Of a DNA stretch of 64,000 bases, positions 21,303 to 35,000 are shown in pieces (the stretch's first letter is position 1; the number at the start of each line of letters is the position of its first letter). Position numbers and translations under genes: made by a program. The DNA comes from Daucus carota subsp. sativus. Lineage: Eukaryota > Streptophyta > Magnoliopsida > Apiales > Apiaceae. A model generated the notes under the pieces. That model worked only from the letters and a program-made list of their open reading frames with translations, was not told where the DNA came from and ran no database searches. The DNA lies in the NCBI RefSeq assembly GCF_001625215.2, contig NC_030383.2:2740779-2804778 (forward strand). Reading direction: 5' to 3'.

Positions 21303-24300
21303 TCAACTGGTTTCAAATTTTACTTCAGATTTTATCCAGTCTCCCGGTGACATCCTATCTCGACCTGCTGGACTCTGTGGCAATCACATTAAAAAAGAGT
21401 CAAAACTCAAACTTAATTTCATATATTTGTAACTAAAAAAAAACGCAAGTATACAGAGAGTAGTCAAATCAATATCAGAGCAAAAGCACTTCACAAACAG
21501 ATCAAGTCCAATTACATAGATGCAATGTTTTTGAGTGTTTTACATGAATCAAGCTTATTTATTTATTTCAGAGTAGATATTAGTAGCCAGCATAGAATAT
21601 CGTTTTGGTAATGCATGGAAAATTTCAGGGATGAGGTTTAACTCTATATAAAATAGTTCATGTCTTAAGCAAGAACATTTAAACAAACTTATTAAGCAAT
21701 TTACACTCAATTATGACTCACATTGGTCTAGTCTAGCATGCACACTCAAGATATATTGTTACAATTTATCTTTGAATAGCATTTTTGGCACACATGTACA
21801 GCTCTATAGTTCTTGCACTGTTATTTTTATTTTATTTTATTTTTGCTAAATTTGCACTGTTATTTTTGTGACATGGAGTCACATATACTTGCTACTGGCA
21901 CAAAATTAGAAGCAGTCTTGAAACCTAGACACAACTGCTAAATGATACTCATATATCAAAGAGGATTACCTGAACTTGAACAGGGTTTGAACTCTGTGCT
22001 AGGAACTGTAGAAGCTCTTGCTTTTTGACATCAAAAGTGGCTTTGGCCTTCTTTAGAAGTACTTGCTCTCTCTGCAGGTCATCTGATATATGTTCCTTTT
22101 CCCATTCTGTCTTCTTTATCTGATCCTCAATCGCACAGTATTCTGCTGTTGGATGTGATTGTCCAGAGGATTTCAGGAATTTCACATCTGCTTCTTCCCT
22201 TCAAGAATTAGAAGTACAAAGGAGTTCATATAAGCAAAACATGTTGTCAAGTAATAAACTCATCTAAAACCATAATGCATAGAGGAACGCTTACTTAAAT
22301 CGATCATATACTATTCAACACAAATTGAACATATATTTAGCATGTTGATCAATAACGTAAGATAAAATTAGTTCCCAGTTTTGGAACAAACTGCGTTGAT
22401 GGTCTTCAGTCTTCTTTACTAAAAATTACATAAATTTGAAAAAAGTTCTTCAACTTTAAATTACATAAAGTGAAGAACGCATATGCAAAATAACTTTAAA
22501 TGTCCATCAGAGAACAGTATCCTAGCTCTAACATTTATCACAGTAAGAGGAAGCTTGTAGCTGGGGCATGCACACATTTTTTATAAGAGTAATATCAGGT
22601 ATTAACAACTTTTTTATGTTCTTCTGCAAAACAAAGCATTTTTTCTTGTCAACTGTAGATGCAAAAATAAATAAACAAATAAATAAATTAGATATTGACA
22701 TATGGTTAAAAATTTAGCTCAAAGTAAGGTTTCAAAAGAGAAAAAAAGGGTCTTGACATACCGTTATAATTCTCGACAGGCTCGAAAAACCAGTGGTTTG
22801 TTTACTTGGTAACAAGATATTATAAGCCAAACAAAGATATTTTATGATTTTTTTAACTTCAAAGGACTAGGAATAAACAGAATTCTTGCATACTCAGTTG
22901 TAAAAAACATAAATTAATATTTAAGTGAAGTGAGCTTACACATCGCCCAAAGCATAGTCTCCTTTATTCATTATCATTCCACCATCCAAAGATAGGGCTC
23001 CATTTCTTATCAAGGGAACAGCCCGCATCATATCTTCCCTTGTTTGATAAACTTGCACATGCGAGAACAGATGATAAAAAAGGGTCTCTCTTAGGCCATG
23101 TCCATCATGTGTGACATTGAATAAGTTCTCTCTGTCAATATTGATCATATTCACAGCATAATCTATAAAGCCATGAGGAATTTCTCCATTTGGTAATCTT
23201 GGTTTTGGAATATCTAGCCTCCTCTGTGGATCATCAGTAATAAAATCACCAACATATGGGCTGCAGGCATACATAATAAATGAGACATGGGTATTGAGTT
23301 AAGAAATTAAAGAAACGTGGTCTAGGGTCATATAAGAGAAAAATCAGGTACCAAAGATATTCAAGACAAATGACAAGAAATCGTCCATCTATAGTTCGTC
23401 CAATAGATGTTCCAAGTCCATGAATGCCAGCATACTTATTTACTAAGCCTTCTTTATCATAAGACTCTATTGCTTTGACACTGTCCAGGGTCTTGCAAAC
23501 GATTGCCAACATCTTATTCGTCCCCAAGTACTCCGACAGATGCCTTGCACAGAGAAGATTGTAGTGTAGTTTTGAAATATTCAATAAAACAAATATACCA
23601 ACATTTCAATCATTCCACTGCTAAATAAAGAGTGAAGTCTTATACAACTTCACTAGACCATGTCTGATATCATGTAGCATCAGTGTAAGATGTAGAATCG
23701 TTACTATCTGCTCATTGCTTATACAAAATTATTTACAATAACGTGCTTAGTCTGCTCTAGTAGCTTCCCTTGACTGTTCTACCTCTCCTAAACATTCTTT
23801 TTGTAAGGAGGATAAAATTTTGGGTGTTAAAGTGGGACTGTGGGGAAGAGGCTTATATAGAATGAACGTACCTACTGATAAGAGATTGACGCAATTTATC
23901 ACTAGATACAAATAAAAAGTAGGAACCTGCTTGCCCGGGAAATCAGAAAAACTTAAAACCCACAGAACTTGGTTGAATATATAGGATGACACATAAGCTA
24001 TAATTGAATATCAATAATATAAACTTAAACATTATTCTTACCTGCTAAGAGTATCATCATCTATCTTTCCAAGGGATGCAACAATCCCAAGCACTCCCTT
24101 AATTAATGGAAGTTGAGACCCCTGAGTATGGTGAGTCTTTAGCTGACACACAATTCCAGCTGCAGAATTTGTATGCTTTAGATTATGTTGAATCATCTCT
24201 ACATCACTCTTGGTTTTGGAAAGGTTGTCTCTCTCCGCCATTAGTCCATCTGAAGAATGATACTTGCCAAGAGTAACTGAATGTACATTTAGTGGAGGTT

Positions 24301-26799
24301 ATACAAAAACACTGATCGAGACAATTAAATACGATTGTACTGCATACACTGCAAATAATTATTTTCCTAAATCGATCTCTTTGGTTAAGGGATCTTTTTT
24401 GTAGAGTTAGAAATAAAGTTGTACCAGACTACCAGTTATCATTTTCAGAAAGAGATAATTGATTTTGTTATTGGTAGTTGAATATTAAGAAAAAGCTTAA
24501 AGATTCCAGGTTAGTATCACTAAGATGAAAAAGTATAATTCGTTAAAAGACACGTAGTGTGGCAAAAAAAGAAGAAGAAGAAGACATGTATAATATATAG
24601 GCAGTAGATATGATCATATGAATGGAGTTTCAGATATGGATATGCAGAGCTATCTATGCATACTCTTCTATTAGCTAAAGGTACATATACTCCCAAAAGA
24701 ATTTGTTAGATATTACATGTTATTTCTGAGAATCAGGCGGAAAAATTCTGACTTCTTTCTTCAAACTATGATAAATTGATAATGAAGAGATAATTTCATG
24801 CTGACACTGGAACTCGGTAAATGGTAATAAAAAATTACAACATACCTTGCAAATCAAGAATGGTATCATTTATTAGGTTTTCCTGTCTCTTTAAAAAATT
24901 AATATTGTCTTCATGTTTTTTGATTTTTAGACCTTCCTGTTTCAAGGCATCCTGTAGTTTCTGCAAAACCGAACATAACAGAGATTCAATCATCAATAAC
25001 AGACAAAAGCACACATACATAGACAGTGATAGTTGAAGATAGCATAGTGAACTCAGATGTTCATCATTACCTTGGAAGCATCAACAACTGATTCCTTCTG
25101 TGAGAGTGTCCCATTTTCCAGTTCACGCCTTTCAGTAATAGCACACTCATCTTCGTCCACGAGTACTAATGCCAATGAATTTTGGGCAGCGGAGGCATTT
25201 ATCTGTTGCCAAAAAACGATCACGTATCTAATTAATATACAATTAGAAGATACAAAATGATCAGTGAAGGATCAAATTGACATAATCCGAGATTATGGCC
25301 TTTTTTTTTTTGGAAGAAAATTTGGCAGAGGCATTCCGGCAGTCCAGGATTCAGTCCGCTAGGCTTGATTGTCAAACGTCAACTCGTCAAGGTAAGCAAG
25401 TTTTTCTGACAAGCAGGCAGAATGGCAGACACATGCAGTTCACACAAATAATATGCACACATACATAGACCTGATGAAACAACCCAACAATAGAAATGGG
25501 ACACACGTCTTAATTAAGCATAAAACACTAAAAAGGAAAGAAACTAATAGTGCTTTGAAGTTTCATGGAACAATGTCACCACCGACATGTCAATCATATG
25601 TAATATTATCGGAATGTTGTCAGTATGACATGGCACACCACAGTGTAGCCTAACAGGTAGAAATTATGATTTAGAATCACACCCTGGTGTACAAGACACG
25701 TTACTCACCTCAAACATGTGAAGTATCCTAATATTGGCTTAAGTGTATCGTCTATAGTCCAAACACTACAATATTAGGCACACACAGTTACGTGCCTCAG
25801 AATTTAGCACGTGGCAACAAACCCTAGCTTTCCATTTACAAATCCAACGATCAATTCACACATTGTTTATTAAAAACTAAAGAAGACCTACCCAACTATG
25901 TGCATATGGTGGAACCCTTCGGAATAAGTTAAACTTTCATTTCGAAACTCAAATTTTCCCTAATAATGAGCTTCAGAAACTGCATATATACTGTATACGC
26001 ACCAAAACCCCCACTCTTATTCACAGAAACAGCCAGAGCAGGGTTGCACCTGCATACTATATCTGGTTTGGTTGCAATAAAAGCCCTCCCCAAGTTTCAC
26101 AAAGTGTACATTAATAATACAACATCACTACCAATTAAATCTACCAAATTTCTGAATTCTTCAAATAACAAAACAGCAAACATATATTAGTAACAGCCTG
26201 TGAGTGGCTGTGACACATACAAATCGCAAGAAGACCTAAAATTATCAAGAAAGATCAAAGCATTATAGCATAAAATCACTGTTTAGTACAAGAAAATATG
26301 AAGTTCATATACAAAAACAGATAAAGAATCAAATTTACGAAGTTTCTGATTTAGCAAATCAAGAAAACAGCAAACAAAAATCACTGTCAAATACAACCCA
26401 ATAAAGTCCAAGTATTATCAAAAAAGATCAAAGCTTTATAGCATTAAACCATTTTTTATTAGAAGTAAACATGCAACTTGCATACAAAACCACATAAAGA
26501 GTCCGATCAACCCCAGTTTTCAATTTGCCAAACAGAAACAAATCAAAAAACAAACATCACTATCCACTGAAACATACAAATCAAAACCCCAAAATTAACA
26601 ACAAAGATCAAAACTTTATAGCATAAAACCATTGAAACATACAAATCACAGGAACCCCAAAATTGACAATAAAGATCAAAACTTTATAGCATAATACCAC
26701 AGTTCAGACAAGAAAACATGAAATACATAAACAAAAACACATAAAGAATCGAAAAATAGCAAATGTGTATACCTGCTCGTTATTAGAGGGGTTGTCCAT
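21303..26799 (-). CDS. DMS3: DMS3, SMC-hinge-like protein of RNA-directed DNA methylation
   Basis: Eight exons join in phase: 26799-26773, 25202-25071, 24960-24846, 24276-24042, 23543-23352, 23260-22940, 22198-21970, 21374-21303; 440 residues (Arabidopsis about 420). Order: acidic N-terminal part, coiled coil with [17 protein letters not shown], then the hinge with [35 protein letters not shown]-like [33 protein letters not shown] and GALSLDGG, then a second coiled coil with LAQSS. Known role: DMS3 with DRD1 and RDM1 forms the DDR complex that brings Pol V to chromatin. It is 2.2 kb downstream of GMI1 on the same strand. An in-frame upstream ATG at 26952 would add 51 residues; the start at 26799 was chosen because the extension looks non-homologous. 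Confidence 0.93.
26200..26760. repeat. Degenerate tandem repeat in DMS3 intron 1
   Basis: Three to four imperfect copies of a unit around agatcaaarctttatagcat, aaaccay and acataaagartc. The last two partial copies (about 26.57-26.70 kb) are closest, with gaaacatacaaatcacaggaacccc-like phrases. The repeat extends to within about 15 bp of the exon 1 donor. Confidence 0.7.
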
Positions 26800-27429
26800 G
26801 ATGTTTTCAACTGATTGAGACAAGCTAATAACACAAGTAGAAACCTGGGAGAGTGGTACCCAGATAGAAAAGGTTGCAAGTGAGGGAGATTTGAGGGTGT
26901 CAAGTACAGGCTCTATTACACTCTGCAGTAGATGTTTTTCGGCTGGTAACAACGGTGAGTGTTAAAGAGAAATATTTTGAGATTATTGCAAGCTGTCCAC
27001 CAATTCTGAGAGTGTGCTCTAAACAAAATAATGTAAAATTGAATATTTGTTTACCTTTTTAGGGAGAAAAAGAAAAGGAATATAAGATACAAATTTTCAG
27101 AAAAGGGAATAAAATGATTATTTGGTATGTGTATATTTTGGAATACTTTTTTATGACGGTTGTTTTATATATTGGCTGAGTAAAATTATTATTATTATAT
27201 ATATATATATATTATGAATCATAATTTTGATAAATTAATAAAAAAATTATTACTTTATATCTGAAAATATAAATATATATTTAATATTGATAAATAAAAA
27301 AATTGTTACATTAATATATATTATTAATATTAAAATTTAAGGATAAAAAGTTTTAACTTCGTACTTTTTGAAAAAATTGCATAATTCTTAAAAGAAGAGT
27401 CGCTGGAACTATTTTTTCACATCTTCAAT

Positions 27430-27775
27430 TTAAATTTTTAAAGTGCTTGTTGATTGAATAAGCCAGATGCTCTTGTTCTCTGGACCCTTATGTTTTTCAA
27501 CAAGGCTTCTGATGTTCCCTTGGGCTAGGCCCAGAAGTCTTCAATTGAAACTGCATGTTGTTTGAGTGAGCCAGATGCTTTTATTCTCTACCGGGCTCTT
27601 ATGTTTTAATTTCATAAGACTTCTGATGCTTTCTTGGATTAGGCCCAAAAGTCTTCACTTTAAAATACTTGTTGTTTGAATAAGCCGCTCTTATTGTGGT
27701 GGGCCTTTAGTTTTAATTTAATAAGGCCTGTAGTGCTTTCTTGGGCTAGCCCCAAAAGTAACGATGGTTGGGTTA
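27430..27775. repeat. Tandem repeat, about 120-bp unit, between DMS3 and GMI1
   Basis: Three copies in a row carry the series cttgttg(a/t)ttgaataagcc, then gctctt-like, then ttatgttttaattt, then aaggcttctgatg, then tcttgggctaggcccaaaagtc. The motif gggctaggccca is itself palindromic. It lies upstream of the DMS3 start codon, outside the coding sequence. Confidence 0.8.
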
Positions 27776-27809
27776 GCCCCAGATGTAGTTCTCTATGTAT
27801 AAATTATTA

Positions 27810-28033
27810 CTCCCTCCGTTACTTTTTATTAGTCGATTACGTAATTTAAGGCGGCCAAAAAACACACTTCTACGCATTATTTTTCAAATTTTCTTTTTCT
27901 AAATAAAAGTTTAAGATTTATATTTTTATTCAGAAAAGGAAAATTTGAAAAATAATGTGTAGAGCTATATTTTTTTTACACCTCAAAATACATACAAAAA
28001 GTCAAAACAACTAATATATAGGAAGAGAGGAAG
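27810..28033. mobile_element. Stowaway MITE (224 bp) with TA target duplication
   Basis: Left tip CTCCCTCCGTTACTTTTTATTAG, flanked by TA at 27808-27809; right tip ends TAGGAAGAGAGGAAG, followed by TA at 28034-28035. The inside is palindromic (atttttcaaattttc / gaaaatttgaaaaat). Confidence 0.85.
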
Positions 28034-28198
28034 TATTATTATTTTTTTCTATAAATATTAAAAAAATTCAAAAGAATAAAGATTTAAAATACTTTATAAA
28101 ACTATTTTCTGTAAAAATCTTAAAATGCCCCATATAAAACAACTCAAGAGACAGAGTTAAAAAGATCCCCATATCTAATGATCAATGCTTCATGTATA

Positions 28199-28861
28199 CT
28201 AGCCTTTAACCCCGTGCAAAGCACGGACGGGTATGTGATTCGTAATTTATTAATTATAATTTATTTCTTAACACCATTTTATTAGTATTTTAGTATTAAT
28301 GAATTGGATTTTAGTTAAATTATATTAACCAACTGATTATATCTTCTAACGGAAATTTAGCTTTCACAATTTATTTTCTATCTATAAATATTTTCCTGAT
28401 ATTAATATGTGACAGTTTATTATTCAATTTAAATCAAAATTTTCATATATCATATATCTTCATATATTACGTAATGGTTCGTGTTTGTAATAAAATAGGA
28501 CACGTTAGAGTTAAATTTCGAGTAGAATACGTTATAATTAAAAAGTAGCGTCTCTAATTATTTATATGTATTTTAAACAAAAGATATTCAAAATTGTATA
28601 TTTATAATTAGTTATACATTTATCTATAAGTAATTTTTAATATTAATTTATGTTATTAACAGTAGTTTCACCTTTTTTCAACTAATTATAAATTATATTT
28701 AAAAAGATATTAATATACATAACGAGTGTTTTTAGTATATGAAACTGTTTAATAGATATCTATTCGTAGACTTTTAGTTTTAGAGGAGAGTACCAAACCA
28801 AAATATTGTACGACTACAAATTATACCCATGTTGGCTTTTTATAGTATAGTATAGTATAGA
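28199..28861 (-). mobile_element. Non-autonomous Helitron (663 bp), intact ends
   Basis: On the minus strand it begins with TC (TCTATACTATACTATACTAT) at 28861, preceded by A. It ends with CTAG at 28202-28199, followed by T, and a hairpin (CCGTGCTTTGCACGG) lies about 10 bases before CTAG. These are the three Helitron hallmarks: 5' TC, subterminal hairpin plus CTRR, and insertion between A and T. No Rep/helicase frame. A second member is at 43.78-44.44 kb. Confidence 0.92.
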
Positions 28862-29036
28862 TGTACCGCAGCAAGTTGCAAAAAGCTGGCTCATCACCTG
28901 GATCTTAACCCATCAATCAAGTTTATTCTTCTGTACAAAATACATGATTTCAACTGGGAAAAGCATGAATTATAACTATGAGCTCCAAAAAATTTGAGTA
29001 TCACTGCAAAAGACCAGCACAGAAGGTGCAGTACAG

Positions 29037-32000
29037 TCAGCTGGGAGAGTTTGATGCAACTTCATTGAAATATCGCAGCAACGGGCCCTTCTGATCTAAG
29101 AATTTCGTATACTTGTCTCTGTATTTTTCGTACTTTTTCATGTTCTGCTCATACATTTCGTTTTCTTTGTCGAGCTTGTCAACTGTAGTCCTCAACATGG
29201 ATTTCTTTGCATCGATCAGGCGTTGGATGCGCTGGTTATTTGTCTTGGCTGAACGACGATACTGGCTTTTCGATGCAACAGGAAAGTGGATAGAGGGTTC
29301 CCTGGAGAAACAGAAAGTACTATACCACGTCAAGATTGAAAAACACTAGTCTGGTGGCACAATTCTGACGAGAGCCGAAAAAAGTAAGGATTTTGGCAAA
29401 GCATAACTGAAATCTGATGAAAACATGCACAGAAAAATTGGAAAACGATTGTCTTACCTACGTCCTAGAGAAATAACTCCATTTCCTCTGATGATGCCTC
29501 CGTCCAATGAAACTGCACCGTGCTGAATGCAAGATTTTTCTAGTGCCTTTCTCATGCTTTCCCTGGTTTTATAGACTTGGACCTCGCCTAAAAGATGATA
29601 GAACAAGGTCTCCCGAAGACCTTTACCACCACAAGTCCTTGTGTACAGCTGATGGGCATCCAAATATATCATATTGATTGCATAACCTATAAACCCCGGT
29701 GGACAATTTCCATTTGTCAATGTAGGATTGGGCAACAGAAGCATCCTCTGGGGATCGCCACTGTCATAATCCCCTTGATATGGCCTGTCAGACAACACGA
29801 TGCAATTCAAGATATTCACATTAAGACAATATGTACTTTTGAATGCTAAGCAGGTTCTAACGACTATGTTACTAGAAGTAAACTATGTACTAGTAGGTTA
29901 CACTTGGAAAATTCACAACTGAGGAAGAAAAATTTAATCAGGTAACAGAAAGTACTGCGTCAGTCTCAGTGGTACCTTGTATCTTCAAGACAGATAACAG
30001 AATAACGACCATCCAAAGATATACCGTACTCAGAAGCCAGTGCTTGAAGACCAGTGGAACCCTTCACACTTCCATCTACATCACATGTTTCAAGATTGTA
30101 AGCCGCTTTAAGAGATTTACACACGACTCCAAGCATTTGCTCCTCACCCAGAAACTCTGCCAAAATCCTATGTCAAGGAAAACATAGAAGCTTATACACA
30201 GGCTTCCTATTTGCATGTTCATTAAAGCGAAATTTATTGGTAAAAAGAGACCTTCCAAGTTCATTGGTTTCAACATTTCCAAGAAGTGCAACGACGCCTA
30301 TAATATCTTTTGAAAAATCATAAGTTCTCTTGTTCCTTGATAATTTGCAGACGACCGAAGCAGCTGTGTGACTTAATTCAATCTCTTTCAGCATTCTCTC
30401 CTTATCTGGTGAATAACTTGAGTCACCATCAGAGATGGCATCCAATGAAGCTGAATTTTAAAAACCATTTAGTTTAACTTTTCTATATCATGTGAATAAA
30501 TAGCTGAGAATACATAAATCATGCACAAAAAACAAAATCATCAAATGGATTTTCACAAACTAGTAAATCAGTTAAATGCCTTCCCATTAAGCACATAATA
30601 AAGAGTGACTAATTCTACGTTAAGTTGGAGAGAATGGAACTATGAAGGAACTGTATGAAAAGATCTGAAAATTTTCAAAGGTAAAGTAAAGACGCGGGAA
30701 TGAAGAGGGTAGAAAACAATCAAGTTCAGATTTTCGTGTTGAAGTTTGGTAGTTGGATGGAGAATGAAACTTATGAATATTATCCTAATTCCTCTAACAT
30801 TGTACAAAAACTTTCCAATTAATTAGCCAAAACAAATATTTACATTCCATTTCCTCCCAATTTCATTCACACAAACACAACATATAAGTTGTGGCACTTT
30901 ACCTTGCATTTTGGCCAGGCTTTGCTCAAATTCCACTCGCTGGCTATGGAGCATTTCAATAGTTTTTTCATGCTCTCCAATGTACGTTCCATACTCCACA
31001 ATCTTGTCCTTAAGTTCCTGCAAAGCGAGAGGCACACCTCAAACACAGAAAAGACTTGCTAAGATAGTAGAAGTCCGACTATAAGATAAACATATCATCA
31101 TAATAGAATATTAATAAGACATATACTCATGTGGTTCCTTAGAAGGCTTGGAGGTGATATAAGATATCCATTGACATTCTTAAATAAAGAGAACATATAA
31201 CATATACAATCACTACCATCCCTTTTGAGTTTCCGTTCTTGTTCACATTAATAAAAGAATCACGCACAGTTTCACCTATACATGGCACCTTACCTTTTGT
31301 TCATTGTAAAGGCTTCCAGCTATGTTTTTTATGCCCTTGGCAGATTCCGGGCTTTTTACCAGCATTATCGATCTATCGTCATGCTGAAGTTTTGGAGTTT
31401 CCAAATTGGATGACTTCTCAAGGAATAAATTATCTTTATCAGTACAATGAGGCTGGCTACTGTCATACACAATTTCAGGAGCTTTCTCTACAAGCACCTA
31501 CAGAAAGATGACAGCTATCAGTATTGGGTTCATGATTATGTTAACAAATTTGCAAGAAAGAATTTGCAGACCGTTATGGTCATGTTAAGCTTCGGGTAGC
31601 GAGAATGTGCAGCAAGAAAGGAGAAACTTCCTTCTATCTGAGGAAGCGGAATAGCACGAACAGTGCAGCAGCCATGACGAAAGCTATATTTCACAGAATC
31701 GTCGATATCTGTGGAGTCAGACTTCAATATTAGAGCATGGGACATATCACCCTTCTCATTATCGTTTATTGTTTCGTCGATAACACCATCAGATTTGACA
31801 ATTTCAAACACAACATTTTCCAGTTGAGAGCCAGCAAAACACTTCTCAGGTATCTGCGTACAAAAGATAAGGTAGATCAAGTAGGTTTAGAGAACTCTCC
31901 AAATATATACCAAATATCTTTAAGTAAATGGTAAAAATGTAAATGGAAAAACATAAAAGATTAAGAAAGACAAGCTACTACCTCAGTTGCAACTCTTATC

Positions 32001-35000
32001 ATCCTTTTCTCAGTTTGGGACTTCTCGCTAAAGACAGTTTTTGCATTCGATAAGACAGAAAGTGACACTGTAGAGATAAAGACATCAATTGACTATGAAG
32101 TATAAATTTGCAAACATAATCTGCGATAAGTTAGATTTTAAGAAAGAATCTTAAATGAATATACAGATGATCAATAGCACCTTATTCCCTCAAATAAATT
32201 TACATAGAATATTCAAACGTGGTTCGTGAGTATTTGGGTCTTGTAGGAAAAATACATGCATCAGTATAGCACATGGGTCCGGGTCCCTAACATACAAATG
32301 TCAGGGCATGCTATCGGCAGAAAAAAAAAACCGCCGGATGACTTAACCCTAAGTTTTTATGCATATGCAGGGACATTACAGTGTCATCCAGCGGAAAACA
32401 GTCTCATTTTAGGATTTCTCTTATCCAGCATTTGTAATTTTTAAGCACTGTAGAAAAATAACTAAATGTGTTGGGATGAACGCAAAGGAAAAGGTAAGAA
32501 TTATCTAAAGGAAGAACAAGCAATTACTGATATAGAGAAACAAATCATGCTTTATTGATGATGTACAGAGGAGGCCAAGCATACCAGTTTCCGAATAACC
32601 TGTCGAAACTTTCAACAGACCACTAAGATCAATACACCCACGATTATCCACCTGTGCCGAGACAGTAGTACTCATTAAAAAAAAATCAGATTGCTCGAGA
32701 GAATTTAGAACACAATAGAAGTAAAGTAAACAAAAACAGTAAAACAAAAGCACAAGCTTGCACTGTTATTGTTTTATAGTATTATGATACAAAAGTCTTA
32801 GTGTTCCATTTTTCGGTATAATATGTTAGTACTAGTACTGTCAATAACCATAAAAAATCACACTCACATTCAGTCACTAATGGAAGTACAAACAAGTTTT
32901 TGGCAAATATTAGCACTGTTTTAAGTAGTTCTCATATGAATAGGTAAATAAACTAGAAAGTAACAAAAAAGATCAGTGGCAGGACTCACCTGTATTCTCT
33001 TTGTTTTATGTTGAAAACAAAACCCGACCATATCCAACAACATTTCCGTATCTTGTTTAACGTGATTACCATATACATCGAAGACCTATCAGAAAACTTC
33101 ATATTAGATATGTAAAATAAATAAATTGAGTACGATGCTCCATAAATAAAAATAAACAATAAATACTGAACATGAAAAATAATTCGCTAAAAGATAGAAT
33201 TAACTATTAAGAGATAAAATAATCTTGACATGTGGGATTCTAGGGAAGGATGATAAATATTGTATGTCATTAATGAACAACATTTCATAAATGTCAACTG
33301 ATTTTTGGTCTTAATCTCAATTACCTCCAGTTCAAGATCTTGAATAACATTTCCTGGAAGTAGCTGCTTCATAAAATCTTTTGGCTTAGCAATAAGATGG
33401 TGTATTGATCCTGGAATAACTGATGAAAATGATAAAGTTAGGTCCACCGAGAAGTTGAGTAAATACTTTTAAGGTCGATAACATAAGCAAGGAAATATAT
33501 GAAAAGTTATATAACATTGGTTTAAAGAGACACCTTGGCAGGGAATGATTACGCAAAAGGGTTCATCTTCTGAGTATAAAATTAGTTTAGCTTCGTAGCT
33601 TGGACGTATGAAGTCCAGATTATGACTTTCAACCAGTAAGTTCTACAGGTTAATTTGTGAACAACGTTAGAGCGGATAGAAGCTATCTACAAAAGTGGAC
33701 AAGAAATTGTGAAAAGAATAGTACCTCTACTGTGAGAACTGAATTTTTGGATGAAATATTTTGATTTAACTTTTCAGATTGAAACAGGACAATCTCTTTT
33801 GTTAAAACTTTGGCCATCACTTTAGGGACATGTGAAAATGAAGTGCGGTTTCCATACTTATCATAGCATGCAATCGAAATTGGGGGGAAAAAAGAACCAA
33901 CCCTGAAAGAACAAATTATTAATTTAATTCACAGATTTGCCCAAATATGAAAAATATTCAGGATTACTACCGATGGAAACTATCTTACCTAACACTGAGT
34001 TTTGCACATTGTGTATCACTTACAAACCCCCAACTATCAACCTGGGGCAGTGCCTTAACCGTTACGCCTTTAACAAACCTCCTAAAGTTTGAGTCTTCCT
34101 GGAGAGTCTCAAAGCCAAGACATAAAAGGTCAGATGTGGGACATGATACATGCAGTATTACAAATAACATAGAATAAAGGAATAAACAGTAACTGGAATC
34201 TCAGTATTACTTACAATGTGAAAAGTAAATGTATATTCCCCAGCTTTTTCAAATATCAGTCTGGGTTTCACTGGGAATATATACAGACCCCGAAACCCAT
34301 TACGTGTTGAAGGTGGGGTACGAATAGAACAAATATGGTTATTTTCTTGTAGATTCTTATCTTGGGAATTTAGTTTGATTTCTAGAACCATATCAAGGAC
34401 TGTCAGTGCAATATGCTTCTGATCCAAATTTTCAGACACCAATTCAGAACTAAAAGAGGCAGGGCGTACAACTGCAATGACTTCATCAGGAGCAGCATGA
34501 CCGGCAAATACAGGAGTATCGAAAGGCAACGACTGCATCATATTACAAATAGGTGATTATTGCAGTAGAAACTGTATACAACTAGTAAAACAGGATATGC
34601 CAAGAAACAAAGCTGAAGATCATGTCCCAATGTCATTGCAGAGGTATATCCAAATGTTATATGCATTAAAAACACAATGACTATGAGACTAACCTCTTCA
34701 ACTTCAAGTTCTTCACAATGACGGGCACAGAGTATATCGATTGAGGAGGGAATTTTATGCTGCAGCTTTTCAAGTTGTAAACTCCACTCGGCAGATTCAA
34801 CAGAAAGACACTAGTGTGAACAAATTCAATCAAATTAATCCCCCCAATTTTATAGAATCAGTAGGACTTCATATTTAAGAAACTAAGCAAAATGTAACAT
34901 GACTAGTAAGAATTTAAATATCCAACCTTTCCAGAATCAATAATATTGATGGGCAAGGATTTGGATTCACGGATATCTATACTTGGATTTCCTTTTTCAT

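Noticed and set aside
26800..26952. N-terminal extension of DMS3 from an upstream in-frame ATG
   Set aside because: The extra residues do not look like DMS3 and lie where the 5' leader is expected; kept only as an alternative.
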